Below are positions 48,901-59,800 of a stretch of 64,000 nt of DNA, in pieces. Below the pieces are notes generated by a model that did no database searches, was not told where the DNA came from, and saw only the letters and a list, made by a program, of their open reading frames with translations. Origin of the DNA: Thuidium tamariscinum (Eukaryota > Streptophyta > Bryopsida > Hypnales > Thuidiaceae); contig OX344749.2 of the NCBI GenBank assembly GCA_947034885.2, positions 25,435,501 through 25,499,500 of the forward strand, written 5' to 3'. Positions within the stretch are counted from its first letter, which is position 1; each line of letters begins with the position of its first letter. The position numbers and the translations under genes were made by a program.

Positions 48901-50154
48901 TAAATGTAGAATGTTCTTTATTCTTGAAGGATGATAAGGACCAAAAGTGTCCAATGGATGACTTCAATGCTTGTTGTAGAAACAAAAAATGCACCTACAA
49001 GTTTATCAATCACAGTATCTTGATGGATACCTTGGTTATGGGGCTTAATGTTCTTCATGGGTAAATAAGTTAACTTCTACTAAACAATACTTCAACCTCT
49101 ACCTCCCTCCAAGAAGACATTGGAGAGGTTCTACATCACCTAAAAAGATTTAGATATTAAGCATTTATTACAAAGTCTAAAGACAATTTACATTATTGCA
49201 CCTATATAGTTGTTTTCAATATTTGAGAGATAAAGACTATAAATAAATTCAAAAATTCTTTATCATAGATTCAACTTCCTTCCATATATGATTTTGTAGG
49301 TGATTCTTTAGGTCCGAAACATCTTGTCCTATTATTATAAAAACAATAAAGCAATAACATAGTGACAAAGAATATGCTATTTATTTTTATTGATTGAAAA
49401 TTCTCACTATTGATATCAAAAAAACAAAAAATTTAAGAATATTTACAGATTTCTTTGAATTAATTATCTCATTTTGTAGCACCGTATATTGAATAAGAAT
49501 AGCCTAATACAATATGTAATTTGTTTTAAATATGAAAGTTTTTAATGAGTAAAATAATCATTGATTGTTTTTTTAATTTTATAATAGATATTTAAAAATT
49601 TTAATATGTGCTCAAGATTGTAATAAATATTCAAATATATATATATATAAATAATATTATATTATAATTTTGTTGATTGGATATAAACTATACATTGACA
49701 GTAATACAAGCTGAGAAAACTCCAAAATTAAATGATTTTTGGCAACTTATGACAGAACCTCCAGTAGTGTCATTTGATTCTGATATCCTTTTAAAATTGG
49801 TTGATTATATTTTAATAATTTATAAATTTAAACATATCTTATCTTGTTTTATAATATCATGGTACATTATCTCATGCATTTTCATAATTTACATTTTATT
49901 TTCTGAATTTATGTGCAATAATATAAATTTGTTCTTTTTTTTTCTTTAAAAGTATTGTAGTATTTTGATGATGATGTATTACAATGATGTCAATTTTTTT
50001 TACATTGCTGGATTTTAATTTCTTAATTTTATATATTAAAAATCCAAATCCAAAATGCTAAATGCTAAAAATGGTTTGAACTAATTTTCTTAACCATTCG
50101 ATAGCACATAAGGTGTGGCCTATGATGGATCTTCCAATTAGAATATTGAATTAG
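27960..50154 (+). CDS. Possible small multi-exon gene with very long introns
   Basis: Five exon-like segments join in phase. Exon 1 is 27960-28064 (starts MARPTQSQIDDMY, donor GTAATC). Exon 2 is 29084-29185 (AETPTLMHVVAALRGEGKLA, donor GTAAGA, phase 0). Exon 3 is 33814-33895 (DEWPVALESLRATVEDLL, ends in YDPNEIWA plus one base, donor GTAAGA). Exon 4 is 49702-49799 (two bases complete a Leu, then IQAEKTPKLNDFWQLMTEPP; weak donor GTTGAT). Exon 5 is 50113-50154 (VWPMMDLPIRILN, stop). The predicted product is 142 residues, acidic and soluble-looking, in no family I recognise. Exons 1-3 have good splice contexts; 4 and 5 are tentative. Exons 1-2 are GC-rich and 3-5 AT-rich. Introns of about 1.0, 4.6, 15.8 and 0.3 kb carry many MITEs. 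It may instead be a broken 5' gene fragment. Confidence 0.4.
28628..28644 (+). repeat. Solitary TTAA-element end
   Basis: TTAAACCCTAAAGGACC closely matches the family A terminus. No opposite end is visible nearby, so this is a fragment or a chance match. Confidence 0.35.
29250..30420. other. Strongly AT-rich intronic or intergenic DNA
   Basis: Long A/T runs and short TA-rich stretches (near 29685-29700 and 30080-30095) with no exon-like block. If the 27960 gene is real, this is part of its second long intron. Confidence 0.4.
30420..30850 (+). repeat. Degenerate minisatellite based on ATTGAGTGACAAATTTG
   Basis: Variants of TAGATTGAGTGACAAATTTG recur more than ten times with uneven spacing. 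A further cluster with the same wording lies at about 32570-32690. It looks like an old, strongly diverged tandem array. Confidence 0.55.
31178..31408 (+). mobile_element. TTAA-type MITE, family B copy 3
   Basis: It matches the 13385 copy (CCTTGAAGGATGGACTTGTG; TTTTCCACCCCTAATATCAA; GATTCTTTGTCATCC). Both terminal TTAA sites are worn. A GCACTCATGGGTTAA terminus just upstream, ending 31154, is the probable right end of a separate family F element. Confidence 0.65.
31489..31700. mobile_element. hAT-like MITE, family D copy 3
   Basis: It starts CAATGCTAGTATGTAAGC and ends GCTCACATAATAGCAACC. The interior has the family dyads (AATATAGGTATTTATAGCAT). It sits about 80 bp after a family B element. 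Confidence 0.65.
34310..34969 (-). mobile_element. TTAA-type MITE, family F copy (inverted)
   Basis: It ends CCTTGGGCATTCATGGGTTAA. Read on the minus strand it tracks the 55506 element (TTTGAAGTTAAATA; CACCCTCATG..AACATTATGATCTTTC). The distal end is approximate, near TTTTAAATTGAATCC..AACATTTTGATAAG. The 100-codon frame at 34659-34961 is a by-product. Confidence 0.6.
36764..37494. mobile_element. Inverted-repeat element with GGGTCATTGCAAGAAA ends
   Basis: The left end GGGTCATTGCAAGAAAGGGC pairs with the right end GGCGTTTCTTGCAATGACCC. ACAA lies directly outside both ends. The 731-bp interior holds no gene. The superfamily is unknown; the 4-bp repeat could be chance. Confidence 0.65.
37495..38960. 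other. AT-rich DNA, no feature recognised
   Basis: It contains a (TTTG)n run near 38297-38312. GATGTGGC..GCCACGTCA at 38518-38555 forms a short dyad. No coding signal is seen. Confidence 0.4.
38961..39239. mobile_element. GGTACACCC-ended MITE, family K copy 2
   Basis: It begins TTAAGGTAGGTACATCCAAA and ends TTTTGGGTGTACCTACCTAA. It aligns along its length with the 1948 copy in the same orientation, roughly 80 percent alike by eye. Confidence 0.7.
39857..40085. mobile_element. 229-bp TTAA-flanked MITE
   Basis: It starts TTAACCCTAAAACATCTCGA and ends GGAGTGCTTCAGGGTTAA, with TTAA on both sides. It has the same size as family B but a different interior sequence. Confidence 0.75.
40346..40637. 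mobile_element. Interspersed repeat with 9-bp target duplication, copy 2
   Basis: GGTGTATAT lies at 40337-40345 and 40638-40646. The 292 bp between matches the insert at 14613-14908 (CATCCATATATTGGA; CACATAATACATATCTAT; the hairpin TTGGTGCAATTTTGCACCAA). Each copy has its own 9-bp duplication, which establishes this as a mobile unit. Confidence 0.8.
40651..41575. mobile_element. TTAA-flanked MITE, family A copy 2
   Basis: It begins TTAACCCCTAGAGGACC and ends TTGGTCCTTTAGGGGTTAA. It is nearly collinear with the 201-1098 copy; the main difference is a short ATT microsatellite expansion near 40900. It starts four bases after the 9-bp duplication of the preceding repeat. Confidence 0.85.
41576..44820. 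other. Mixed-composition region, possible old retroelement remains
   Basis: Between about 42480 and 44800 the sequence is less AT-rich than its flanks and has no long ORF. A TATA-like GGGTATATAAGGGCCCC at 44034-44050 could be a promoter. This would suit a decayed LTR-type element, but I find no matching pair of long terminal repeats. Confidence 0.25.
44830..45130. other. GC-rich patch with CCACGTGG palindromes
   Basis: A sharp GC peak in AT-rich DNA. AGACCGAACTRGC..AGTCGACCA occurs twice in direct order (44849-44904). GCCACGTGG-type G-box palindromes occur at about 44954 and 45009, and TGACGCGTC lies between them. Frames are open on both strands because stop codons are rare in GC-rich DNA. 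It may be promoter-like. Confidence 0.4.
45641..45955 (+). repeat. Tandem repeat, three units of 106-115 bp
   Basis: Units start with ACAAATTGACAAC at 45641, 45747 and 45862. Each contains AAATTAATTAGATTT and GATGATAATTT, and the first two end with AAGACAAAAGGGAAAAG. Units 2 and 3 are almost identical. Confidence 0.85.
46195..46300. other. Short coding-like segment of unknown origin
   Basis: The bases 46196-46293 are GC-richer than their surroundings and open in one plus frame (VVGEYLHMMMFNDGTMEIYA) as well as in one minus frame. No matching splice phase links it to the 27960 gene. It could be an orphan exon or a fragment of an old element. Confidence 0.2.
46940..49680. other. AT-rich DNA, no feature recognised
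   Basis: GGGAACGCATTGGGAACGCTAGGAACGCG near 47815 is a short direct-repeat cluster. Otherwise I see no exon, RNA gene or paired ends. Confidence 0.4.
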
Positions 50155-50506
50155 TTCTATAGTACAAATGTTTTTGAAATATTGTACATTGTAACTATTA
50201 ATTTAAATTATTCTACTAGAGGTTCCATAATATTGATGATAATACTTTAATGAGAAATATAATAAATGATCATATTCATTTGTTTTACATTATGCCATAG
50301 TAGAGCATTATGAATTCAATAAACACAATTGGATTTTAAAATAAATTTTACAATTCCCCCCAAATGTTAAATATGTACAAGTTCAATTTACTTTTGAATA
50401 TATACAATTGTGAATAAAAAAAATATATACTTTCTTTTTACATTGTACCATTGTATCTCATTAACTTCAAGATTTCCTTTGTTTTTTTCCTTCTACTACA
50501 TAAGCC

Positions 50507-50899
50507 ACAGTTGTTAGTATATGAGCATAGAAAGTGTGAGCATATGAATCTATAATTCTTTACACCTACAGTATAAGTGTCTATATTATAAACACTTCAA
50601 TGGTTAAAGTGTATTTATGTTCTAAATACCTATATTATAGGTGTTTATGTTATAAACACCTTCAATGAGTGTAGGATACTTATCTATACTTAGGGTCAAG
50701 GCTCATAGGCTCGCACTTCTATCACTAAAAGAAAAGCAAGTTGCAGTGAACAGAAAATGTGGGCCAGATTTTGTTGATGGTGCATTTGTAAACACAGATT
50801 TTGTGTTTACAAACATGTTGTCAACAAAATCTGGCCCACATTTTTTGTTCATTGCAACTTGCTTTTCTTCTAGTGTATGCTCACATACTAGCATCATTG
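50507..50899. mobile_element. hAT-like MITE, family D copy 4, hosting a CACTA MITE
   Basis: It starts CAGTTGTTAGTATATGAGC and ends GCTCACATACTAGCATCATTG, with the family dyad ATACCTATATTATAGGTGTTTAT. It is longer than its relatives because a 153-bp CACTA element sits at 50723-50875. Confidence 0.7.
50723..50875. mobile_element. CACTA-type MITE nested in a hAT-like MITE
   Basis: It begins CACTAAAAGAAAAGCAAGTT and ends AACTTGCTTTTCTTCTAGTG, with TAT duplicated on both sides. The two arms pair almost throughout (GGGCCAGATTTTGTTGA with TCAACAAAATCTGGCCC). This explains overlapping open frames on both strands. Very little divergence between the arms suggests a recent insertion. Confidence 0.85.
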
Positions 50900-52572
50900 G
50901 TCACTTTGAGCACTTCACTTTTGATTAATAAGTTATTTGGCAAATATTAAATATTTTTTCTTAAACTTTCAACAACCCTTTATAAGTAATTTTATAAGTC
51001 AAATGGGTTTCTTCATTGGATTGGAAAGTGATAGTCATGGATTTCAATGAACTCATTCCTTTTTTTAGTGTAAAGTTAGTAGAATGAATTTGAATTCCAC
51101 ATTATTTAGTGAATGTATTTTGGAATCAAGTTCTATGTGTAAGTTCCAACAATTTGACTTCATCTTTAACTTTTAAAGGACCAACTGACTATTCAACTTA
51201 CACAAGAAATCTTGAGTAGTTGTCTTCCAAGTCTATTTTGGTTGAATGTTCATAAAATTTTGGCACAAGGTATGAACATCTTTACACCCTCGGTAAGAAT
51301 ATGATATTTTTGGATTGAGTGTCAAATAAAAAGTTGTATTGCAATGAATTTTTTCAACTTTGAAAAACATGTGCAAAATCCTCCTCTACTTTTGAAATTT
51401 GGTAGGTATGTATTATCATGATATAGGATATAAATTTAATAGAAACTACAAATAGTGCAAAATCTCATTCTAAGAATTAAAATCTAACTGACTTTGTAGG
51501 GCAAAGTAAAAAAAATATCTTCTAACTTCAAATGTCATAATCTTTCAATCTATAAAGTCTCAATTTCTATACATTTCCATAAAAATCTAATAAAAATTTG
51601 CATGATTGAATTTTTTTAAATAACTTTTTTTCATTATCACATTTGCCAAGAATGTTCTTGGATCCACTTCAGAGATTAATTTTTCTTTGGATTTGGCAAA
51701 GTGACTTATCAAGTTCCAAATCTATTTATATGGCTTCCAAAAATTTCATTTTTTTTCCTTCTGGAGGTAACCTTAGGCTATACTATTACAAATCCAACCT
51801 AATGATAATTTTAGTTTTGGATACCTAATTATTTCATCTTTTTGTATAATAAAACCTCCAAGTACTATTATTGGTTATTGCAAGTAATTTAATGAATATA
51901 AATTCTCTGTAGTCATATAGCACATAGACAAAATCTGAGGTATAAAAACATTTGCAAAAGTAAATAAAAACAAGCACACACTAATTACAAGTAAGGTGGA
52001 ACCACATATTCTTGACCAATGTCTCATAGTCAACTTCTAGATTTATGTATTATCAATCAAGGCTACAATGTTTTTTTCTTCCTTTTCAAAGTTGGGACTA
52101 AAAGTTCATGGCACATGTCCCAAAACAAGATAGTTGACTCCTTTTTGATCAGCCCCTCATTTCCAAAGTCTAAACTATTCAATTTCTACACATAGGAGGT
52201 AGGAGTAATTGGCCTATTATGATGCATTATGAGCCATCGATTTCATTTTCATTTTCTAACTACTCTATGATTGAAATTAGACATACCTATATGTCAAGAG
52301 TAGATCGAAAAAAATTTGAATGAAAAAAATTCAGAGTACTTTTTTTTTGGGTAGAAAGCATGGAAAAATTCCAAATATGTCTTTAATCTATTTTTCTATA
52401 GAAGAATTTTTTTCCCCAATCAAGCTCAACTAGGACCTATGTTGAAAATTTTAAGTGATTGGAAATGGGTTTCAAGCTTCTAATGTGGAAGAAAGTAGGA
52501 AACAATGAGTGGAAAAGTAGTTTTTGAATGATCAAAATTGGAAGAGCCTACAAATTGGCTGTAGATCTGAGA
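50900..52572. other. AT-rich spacer, no feature recognised
   Basis: No gene or paired repeat could be supported. Confidence 0.45.
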
Positions 52573-52801
52573 CAATTGTTGTTATGTGAACTTAAAATTG
52601 TAAGCCTATGAACCTAGAAGACTATACACCTATGATATAAGTGTCTATATTATAGTAACCTTCTATGATAATTGTGCATATATGCTATAAATACCTATAT
52701 TATAGGTGTTATAAACACCTTCAATGGTTTCATAGTATCTATTTATGTATATGCTCAAGGCTCACATACTCATACTTTCATGCTCACATACTAGTACCAT
52801 T
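52573..52801. mobile_element. hAT-like MITE, family D copy 5
   Basis: It starts CAATTGTTGTTATGTGAAC and ends GCTCACATACTAGTACCATT. It is inverted relative to the 11113 copy in its interior (CACCTATGATATAAGTGTC; AATACCTATATTATAGGTG). It is 229 bp. Confidence 0.65.
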
Positions 52802-53723
52802 ATCTCCATCATTTCTATCATTGCACCTTCAAAACATTTGCTTTGCCCTGCACCACACTAAATTATGTCTTCAATACCTTAAATGATCAAGTATGGACAA
52901 TTCTACCCTATTGATTTTTATAAATCAAATTCATATTTGTTGCAATGGATTTCCATTTTAATTAAAAAAACATCTATATTTATTTAAAGTTTCTTTTTGT
53001 ATACCTCTTATGATCATCAATGCAATCCTTCATCTTTATGCATTGTAAATCTTAAAACTCCAATTGAAAATCTTACAGTGTCGTAATTTTGATCCATTAA
53101 CTCTTAGTTCTACAAAGTACGAGAAATTTATTCTTCATAACCGGTTGTTGACTTTTAAATGCTAACTTGGCACCAAGCCATTGGCAACTTGTCATCATTG
53201 CCATTACATGTTGAAACTCATAACCCTCTTTCCTTTCAACTTGCATCCTACACTCTTGGGTCATGAAGATCAAAGGTTATGATTGAAAAATGTACAACCG
53301 CTTATGTATAATAACCTATTTGCCACAAGTGCGGCTCATCAATTATGTAATACATAATGATGGTCCAAATATGCTATAGTTGATTTAACAAATACCTCCT
53401 TTTCATTGGCTTCTTTGTAATTTTTTGACCTGTGCATCAATATTCTTGTATGGATAGGGTTTTAATTCTACTATTGTACTATTTATTATATACAAGAAGT
53501 AATTTATAGACACCTATAAGCATAAATAAATATAATTGACCATAGACACCAAAATTGAACATATATTACTATTATTGAATCTCATTGGCAATTGAAGTAG
53601 AGTCCTTAATACCTTAACATGCTTTATTTGGGCATTAAATAAATAAAAACTATTGCTTTTCATACATAACTTTGTTCATTGAACTTCATACCTTGTGAAC
53701 TTCCAAAAGCTTTGAATCGTTAT

Positions 53724-54660
53724 TTAACCCCTTGAGATCCTTGACTATATTTATTCCAAAAACAATAAAAAAAACTTGTCATTTCTAGTAGCAATACCAA
53801 TTTTTTTTCTTAAAATTTTTTTTTGAGATTTATAACCATAGAATCTTGTAGTAAATTGTTTTGAAAATATGTGCAAAAAATTTCAGAGTTTTTCACCCTG
53901 TAGATTCCAAGATATTTGCATTTGAATGCTCAAATTTTTTTTTTTTTCACCTTGCAGAAAACAAGGTAACTGCACTTCAAAAGGCAAAAATCATATGAAA
54001 AATATTCTAGAATGATTATGCCTCTTTGAATTCATTCTTGAAGCCAAGTAGGGTGCTTTCCTAAAAAGTTTCAAATTGTTTAGAATTGTACAACAGGTAG
54101 GAAAAAAATATTAAGTAAAAAGAAGTAGCAAATGATTCAAAATACAAAATTGTTAAGAATTTATTTATGAAATTGAAAAATGCCAATCCCAATGGTTGCA
54201 ATGTTGTAATAAACAATCTACATCCTAAGATTTTATTTTTTTCAAAAAATATTGAAAATTGAGTAAAATAAAAGACTCAAAAGTTTATTTTACAGTAGAG
54301 AATCCATAATTGTCTGCAAACAAAAAAACTCATAACTTTTGACTCATTGATCAAAATGGAATGATTCAAAGCTTTCCCTGCATACCTAAATGAAGAAAAT
54401 TGATTTCAGATTTTTGTTTTTGAAAAAAGTGATTTTTTCGAATCTACCCAAACTACATAGTTACGAAAAAAATTAATATATTAGGCCATAATTTTTGTTT
54501 CATATTTCCAAATGTCTTAATTTTTAGTACACATGAAAGATATTCCTCATCCCCACCTTCTATTAAAACTTGGGCCCAAAATATAGAATTCTCCAATCAC
54601 ATGTACTTGCTCAAAATTGCTATATTGCCAAATTTGGCATGCTGGTCCTTTAGGGGTTAA
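53724..54660. mobile_element. TTAA-flanked MITE, family C copy 4
   Basis: It begins TTAACCCCTTGAGATCC and ends GGTCCTTTAGGGGTTAA, with TTAA at both ends. At 937 bp it is the cleanest full-length family C copy and serves as reference for the interrupted ones at 14434 and 21391. Confidence 0.85.
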
Positions 54661-54764
54661 TCTCTTCTAGTACATAGAGATGATAAATGATATCATTTCA
54701 AGGGATGATTTAAACATAAGATTTTCAAACTCTTGTGACCCATAAATGATGTCGAGGCTATTTT

Positions 54765-54985
54765 TTGGTCAATGAATGAGCCCGTGAATGAGAGAACATC
54801 TTGCTATGTAGGATAGAAATGCAAGTATTCATCCTCAAAATTAGGGGTGGAAAGGGAACATCTTCTCCATAACTATGACTTCCAATACACACTTTTGGAT
54901 TTTTTCAAACCAATGATTCCCATGGTTTCAAAAATGATGATTTCCAATGTGACCCTTGTCTCATTTAAAGATTAATCATTAAAAA
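54765..54985 (-). mobile_element. TTAA-type MITE, family B copy (inverted, worn)
   Basis: On the minus strand it reads TTGGAAGTCATAGTTATGGA, then CCTTTCCACCCCTAATTTTG and GCATTTCTATCCTACA, matching family B. Neither terminus is intact. Confidence 0.55.
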
Positions 54986-55336
54986 TTTTGAAATCTCTAC
55001 TTCACCATCTCTCCAATACATAGTCAAGAGTAGTGTGCCATGTGCCATTGTCACTCAAAATCAAAGTAATTTTAAAAAAAAAAAATTTCAATCCATAAAA
55101 ACTTTGAAATTCAATAACTTCCTCATCATAAGTCAAATGCCACAAAACAAAGCCCCTATTTTTTTGACGATACCAAATATTCAATTGGGGATGCACAATT
55201 CAAGGGATCTCAACTTGACAAACAAATAGTGTGTCTTAAGGTATAGATATTTTCTCACTTTTATTATCACAAAATTGAAATGATAGCAGGGTTTGTATTA
55301 ATTCTAAATAAAAATAAGTTGAATTAGTATACACCC

Positions 55337-55362
55337 ATATATATATATATATATATATATAT
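55337..55362. repeat. (AT)n microsatellite
   Basis: About thirteen AT units in a row. Confidence 0.9.
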
Positions 55363-55505
55363 TACATGTGATAAGTATAGAAATGTTACACCATTCAAAT
55401 TACATGAGAGAGAAATTTGAATGAAATCTTGATAGTAAGATTCTTTGACTTTGATATATAATACAAATGAAAATTATACACGTTCACTATTTAATTATGG
55501 AGTAT

Positions 55506-56117
55506 TTAATCCCTAAATGCTTCAGGCATCTAAATCTAGTGTTTGCAAAACTTTGAAGTTAAATAAAATCTAACCAAGTTATTCACAATAATTTATATTT
55601 TTAGAAAGTTATTTTTGAAGTCTAGTTTCAATGTCAAAAATCTAAATTGGAAAATGAATGATAGTGATTTTTCTATCCAAGAGTTTGTGCAAAGGTACCC
55701 ATTGCAACCTTGACTTTCCATAGTGTTGAGAGCTCTTGAAAATGAGCCTTGAATACACTAAATCTTAGTAGAAAAATCACATTCAAAATTCATTTACAAA
55801 AATTGATTGGAATTATGCATATTAGGCCCTTTAGCCTCATATTTTTTGATCACCAACTTTTCAAATTTGACTTGTGAAAAGAAGATAGAAATTTGACTTC
55901 ATATCACTTTTGCAATCTTAACACCCTCATGGTCAAACATTATGATCTTTCACTCCATAAGTGACATTGTTATGTTTTCTTTTCCTATGCAATCTCTAAG
56001 TCTAGTTTGAATCTAAATTCAAAAAAATTGATAAAACTTATCAAAATGTTGGCATTTTATACAATTTAAAGCAAAATCCAAGAAGCTCAAAACAGGCCTT
56101 GGGCATTTAGGGGTTAA
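55506..56117. mobile_element. TTAA-flanked MITE, family F copy 2
   Basis: The left end TTAATCCCTAAATGCTTCAG and the right end CTTGGGCATTTAGGGGTTAA are inverted repeats with TTAA on both sides. The 612-bp interior is shared, inverted, with 34310-34969. Its right end lies about 780 bp from the stop codon of the rhomboid gene. Confidence 0.8.
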
Positions 56118-56511
56118 AAACAATATGGCTACCTGCTTTTACATAAAACATACAAACAACGACTTAGTTTCCATCTCTTGCTGAGGTTGAGAAGTTCAAC
56201 AAAGTGATCTATGAAGTCATTACTCATGCCCTCAGTAAAAGAAAAAGATTTTCTTAAAGCACTTGCAAATTACTTGAGTTCAAGATTTAGCAAGGCCTGC
56301 AGTGGAGAAACCAGAGGTCCTAGTTTCCCTCCTAGAATCCTACATTCTTCCCACACAAACAAACCATTTCAAGTTGGTCAAAGATTGAATGACTCACAAA
56401 TACAACGCCTACACAACAGATCTCAAACAAAACGGTCAAACACAACAGATCTCACCCCGCAAAAACAAAAGAAAAGATAATGCTACAATCCTCACTGTCC
56501 CACTGAACATT

Positions 56512-56895
56512 TCATCCCTCCACTGGCTCATATGCAGACAGTTTAGGTAAGCAGATATGCCACGTTACAAGCACTGCTTGTGCTACACAAGCTATTACTC
56601 CAACATCCCCAATTGAATGGTCGGCGATTTCATCAAAGCACAACCAACTATAATATCTCAAGGCACTTCGCCAATCTTTTAGTATATACGCCATATATCT
56701 CTTCGCCAATCGAGTTCCTCGCCTAAGCAAGCAGAAACCATCCAGAGAACGCCATGGCATGATGAAATCAATGGAAATTGAGGCCACTAACTCTCTCCCA
56801 AGCTGATGTGAGAGACTGATCATTTGGACATTCGAACGCTGTAGCACTTGCAGTTTTGAACTCCAAACTAAACTATAATTTACGAGACCGAGAAG
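56512..56895 (-). other. Likely 3' untranslated region of the rhomboid gene
   Basis: This is the stretch directly after the stop codon. A 111-codon frame at 56847-56512 begins 48 bp downstream of the stop, but it lacks recognisable motifs and a plant gene would not normally express it. The poly(A) site is not placed. Confidence 0.4.
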
Positions 56896-59800
56896 TTACC
56901 AGTACTCATCGCCAAGGCCACCATGGAGAAAGTGGAACTCGGTTGCATACGGCACCCCCACGCTGTAGAGAGCAAAAAAAATGGCCACGGAAAGGCCAAA
57001 CACAAGAAAGAGCCTGTAAGGATGGAGACCCTCGTTTAATAAAAGATAAGACTCCATAGCGTCATCGTCGTTGTTTTCAGCTACTTCTTCAACATGGACA
57101 TTCACTTGCACCATCGGGCAAGTGAGTAGGCCGAAGATCACACCCACTGCTGCTGCTCCCAGATGAGTCCTGCAAAATGCGCAAACCAGTCTACAATCAA
57201 AAAATAATCACAGAGCAGTCATTGAGGATCACAAAACCAGTTGCTAATTGCACGTGCCTCTACCTCAAAATTGAAATGTGTAATTTCCATGCCTCTTTTC
57301 ACATAATCTCAAGTACAATCTTCAGTATGATCCTCATGGATTGAAAATTTTAAAACCCCATTCGACATTCATAAATTTATCATAAGCACTACAACCACGT
57401 GTCAATTCTTCTAAGCAATTTCATTGTATAGAATGATGGGCTCCGACATGCTACTGTGTCTCATTTTCATCGGGCACAAGAACCTTCCAATTTTCAGAAC
57501 ATTGATTAGTCTCCGCCCTTCGGATATGGACACAGAAAGGGGGTGAGGGTACGGGAATAATTATTAAAAAATTAAAAATTAAACCGCTTGCATCACTTAC
57601 ACCTAACTCAATTGCACAAGTTCACGTAAATTACTTGAATAATCAGGAAAGGAGTTTTCTCCAGTAAACTCGGTACGAAATTAAGTAATCAACTTACCAG
57701 TCATCAACAGGGAAGGAGTTGCACAATGCGTAAGTGATTGCAGTAAAGATGACAACTTTCCGGACCATGTCACCTGCCACGTCCAATCCAATAATCTCTC
57801 GGTTGCGCAATAGGTAGACCATCCAGGTAGCCATAAGGGCATAAATCGGACCCTGTCCAAACCAATCACATGATCAGTTAGACCAAGTTGATTCCGCAAA
57901 GGAATAATATGAAGTAGCATAAGTGCAGGAAATTAAAGACTAAGAAATAACTAATTACGCATTTTAATCCTTCTCACATTTCGACCCATAGTTAGTCGGT
58001 CCTGAAGAGTAGAAAAATCTTGGCTGTCTGACAATTGCCGCGACACTGGGAGGAATACAATCGGCCAACAAGTAATGTCACAGGAGACATGCGTCGGTAA
58101 CTTACAGTGCCGCCAACAGTGCCTTGAGGTGTGTGGAAGAAGCTTAAAAGGTTTCCATACAACCCGCCAACCACGTAGATCATGGAAAACCCTAAAGTTC
58201 CATACGCACTTTCGACAGCTGGCCCGAATTCAAGCAATGCCCAAGTACTCAAACCTAAGTGCAAGAGACCCGAATGCTGTACTCCCACAGAAACAATACT
58301 AAGTTAGTGCACTTAAGTTGTATCTGTGAAAAGTTCGTTGCATCTAGAATTCAATTTCCACCCAAATCCTCTATGATAGCTATTCACTCTAGATCACCAT
58401 ATCACGGTACCGATGGGATAGTCAAAGCAAGGACAGGACAGGGCAGTCACAATTACCAGAAAAGTTGGAGTAACTAAACGCCACCACTCTCCACTAACGA
58501 TGAGCTCGTTCACTTTTGCTCCATACAAGAAAGGAAGAGAAGCATCTACCATACCCGGCACCTCCAGCGGACTCGCCAAGCCGAATAAGTAGACGGCGAT
58601 ATTCAAAGCCACCAAGCCATTCCTGCAGGTAGAATTGCATTCAGATCATGTTATTGTGAAGCTTCGACCCACTTGTGGAACTTTAAGACCAGATTTCACA
58701 CTTCCATGCTTCTGAACGACACATGAGGAAGACTGTCACAACAGAGCCTCTGGAGGGCAGGGTATTCAGTACAGGTCACATTGACCTACAGTAACCTGAC
58801 TTGGCCGGTTCAACCACTAAAAGGACCAAGGAACCCAAATCGGACCTCCTGTTCTTTCGAGTAGGTCACACGGGAACTTCTTTTGTCCAATTTTGCTAAT
58901 TTTTGAACAAGACGTGCAATGTTCTTCCCTGATTCTGGTGATAAAAAAAATATTTGGCCCCAATTGGATTATATTCTTCACGGTATAATCGATCGACTTG
59001 GTCATATGAAAACCACATATCCTTGGGCTTCCGAGGTTAGGAAACAATCGCACATTGTCCACAGTGTGCAAGTAGTACAAACGGTAAGAGAGGGTTTCAG
59101 AACTTACACAAGATAAGAGTTGGAATTGCCAGCTTGCAAGCCCCAAGAGGAACCAGGTAGGAGGTCCTCCCTGTCTAATGTATTTCCTGATGCAGCTTGT
59201 TGCTCAAGGGCCTTTTCCAGCTCTTCCATAAGTTCTCTATATTCTGCTTCCTCCTCTTCCTCTACAGGGGAGTTCGATATAATCTTTATGTTTACTTTCT
59301 TGTCTTCTTCCTTAAATAAGCTTTCTTTGCTCTCTTGAGCTGCATTCTCAATCTCCCCGTGCAAGGCTTCCTTAACCTCCTCGTCCGAATTGGCAACTGC
59401 AATAAAACGATTTAGCAAGCAATAATCGAAAACCTAATTCTTCTCATTTTCTCGAAAGCAAACGATATCAAGATTGACAATCCAAGATTTCGGAAACCAG
59501 TGACTGGCATCAAGTGGGTCACCTTTTCCAGAATTACTGGGCCGAAGCTTGGTGAAATACGAATCCAGTGCATTAAGACCCCCTACATTTTTTTCATCAT
59601 GGCTTTCTTCTACTCGATCCTTCGTCGCGTTTCCTGTCTGTAAAGCTCCTGAAGAGTTCTGACTGCTTGGAACTGACCCTGTGCTGGAGGGCGGTTGAAC
59701 AGGGATATTCAACCCACTAGTTGTTCCTTGCGACTGGGCTGTAGTTTCATTGGGAGGCCCCTCCACCCTGCTGGCATGGAGCTTGTCGAAGTAGGCATCC

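Noticed and set aside
50665-50928. Overlapping ORFs on both strands
   Set aside because: Explained by the CACTA hairpin at 50723-50875.
56512-56847. 111-codon ORF downstream of the rhomboid stop
   Set aside because: Probably 3' untranslated sequence; no family resemblance.
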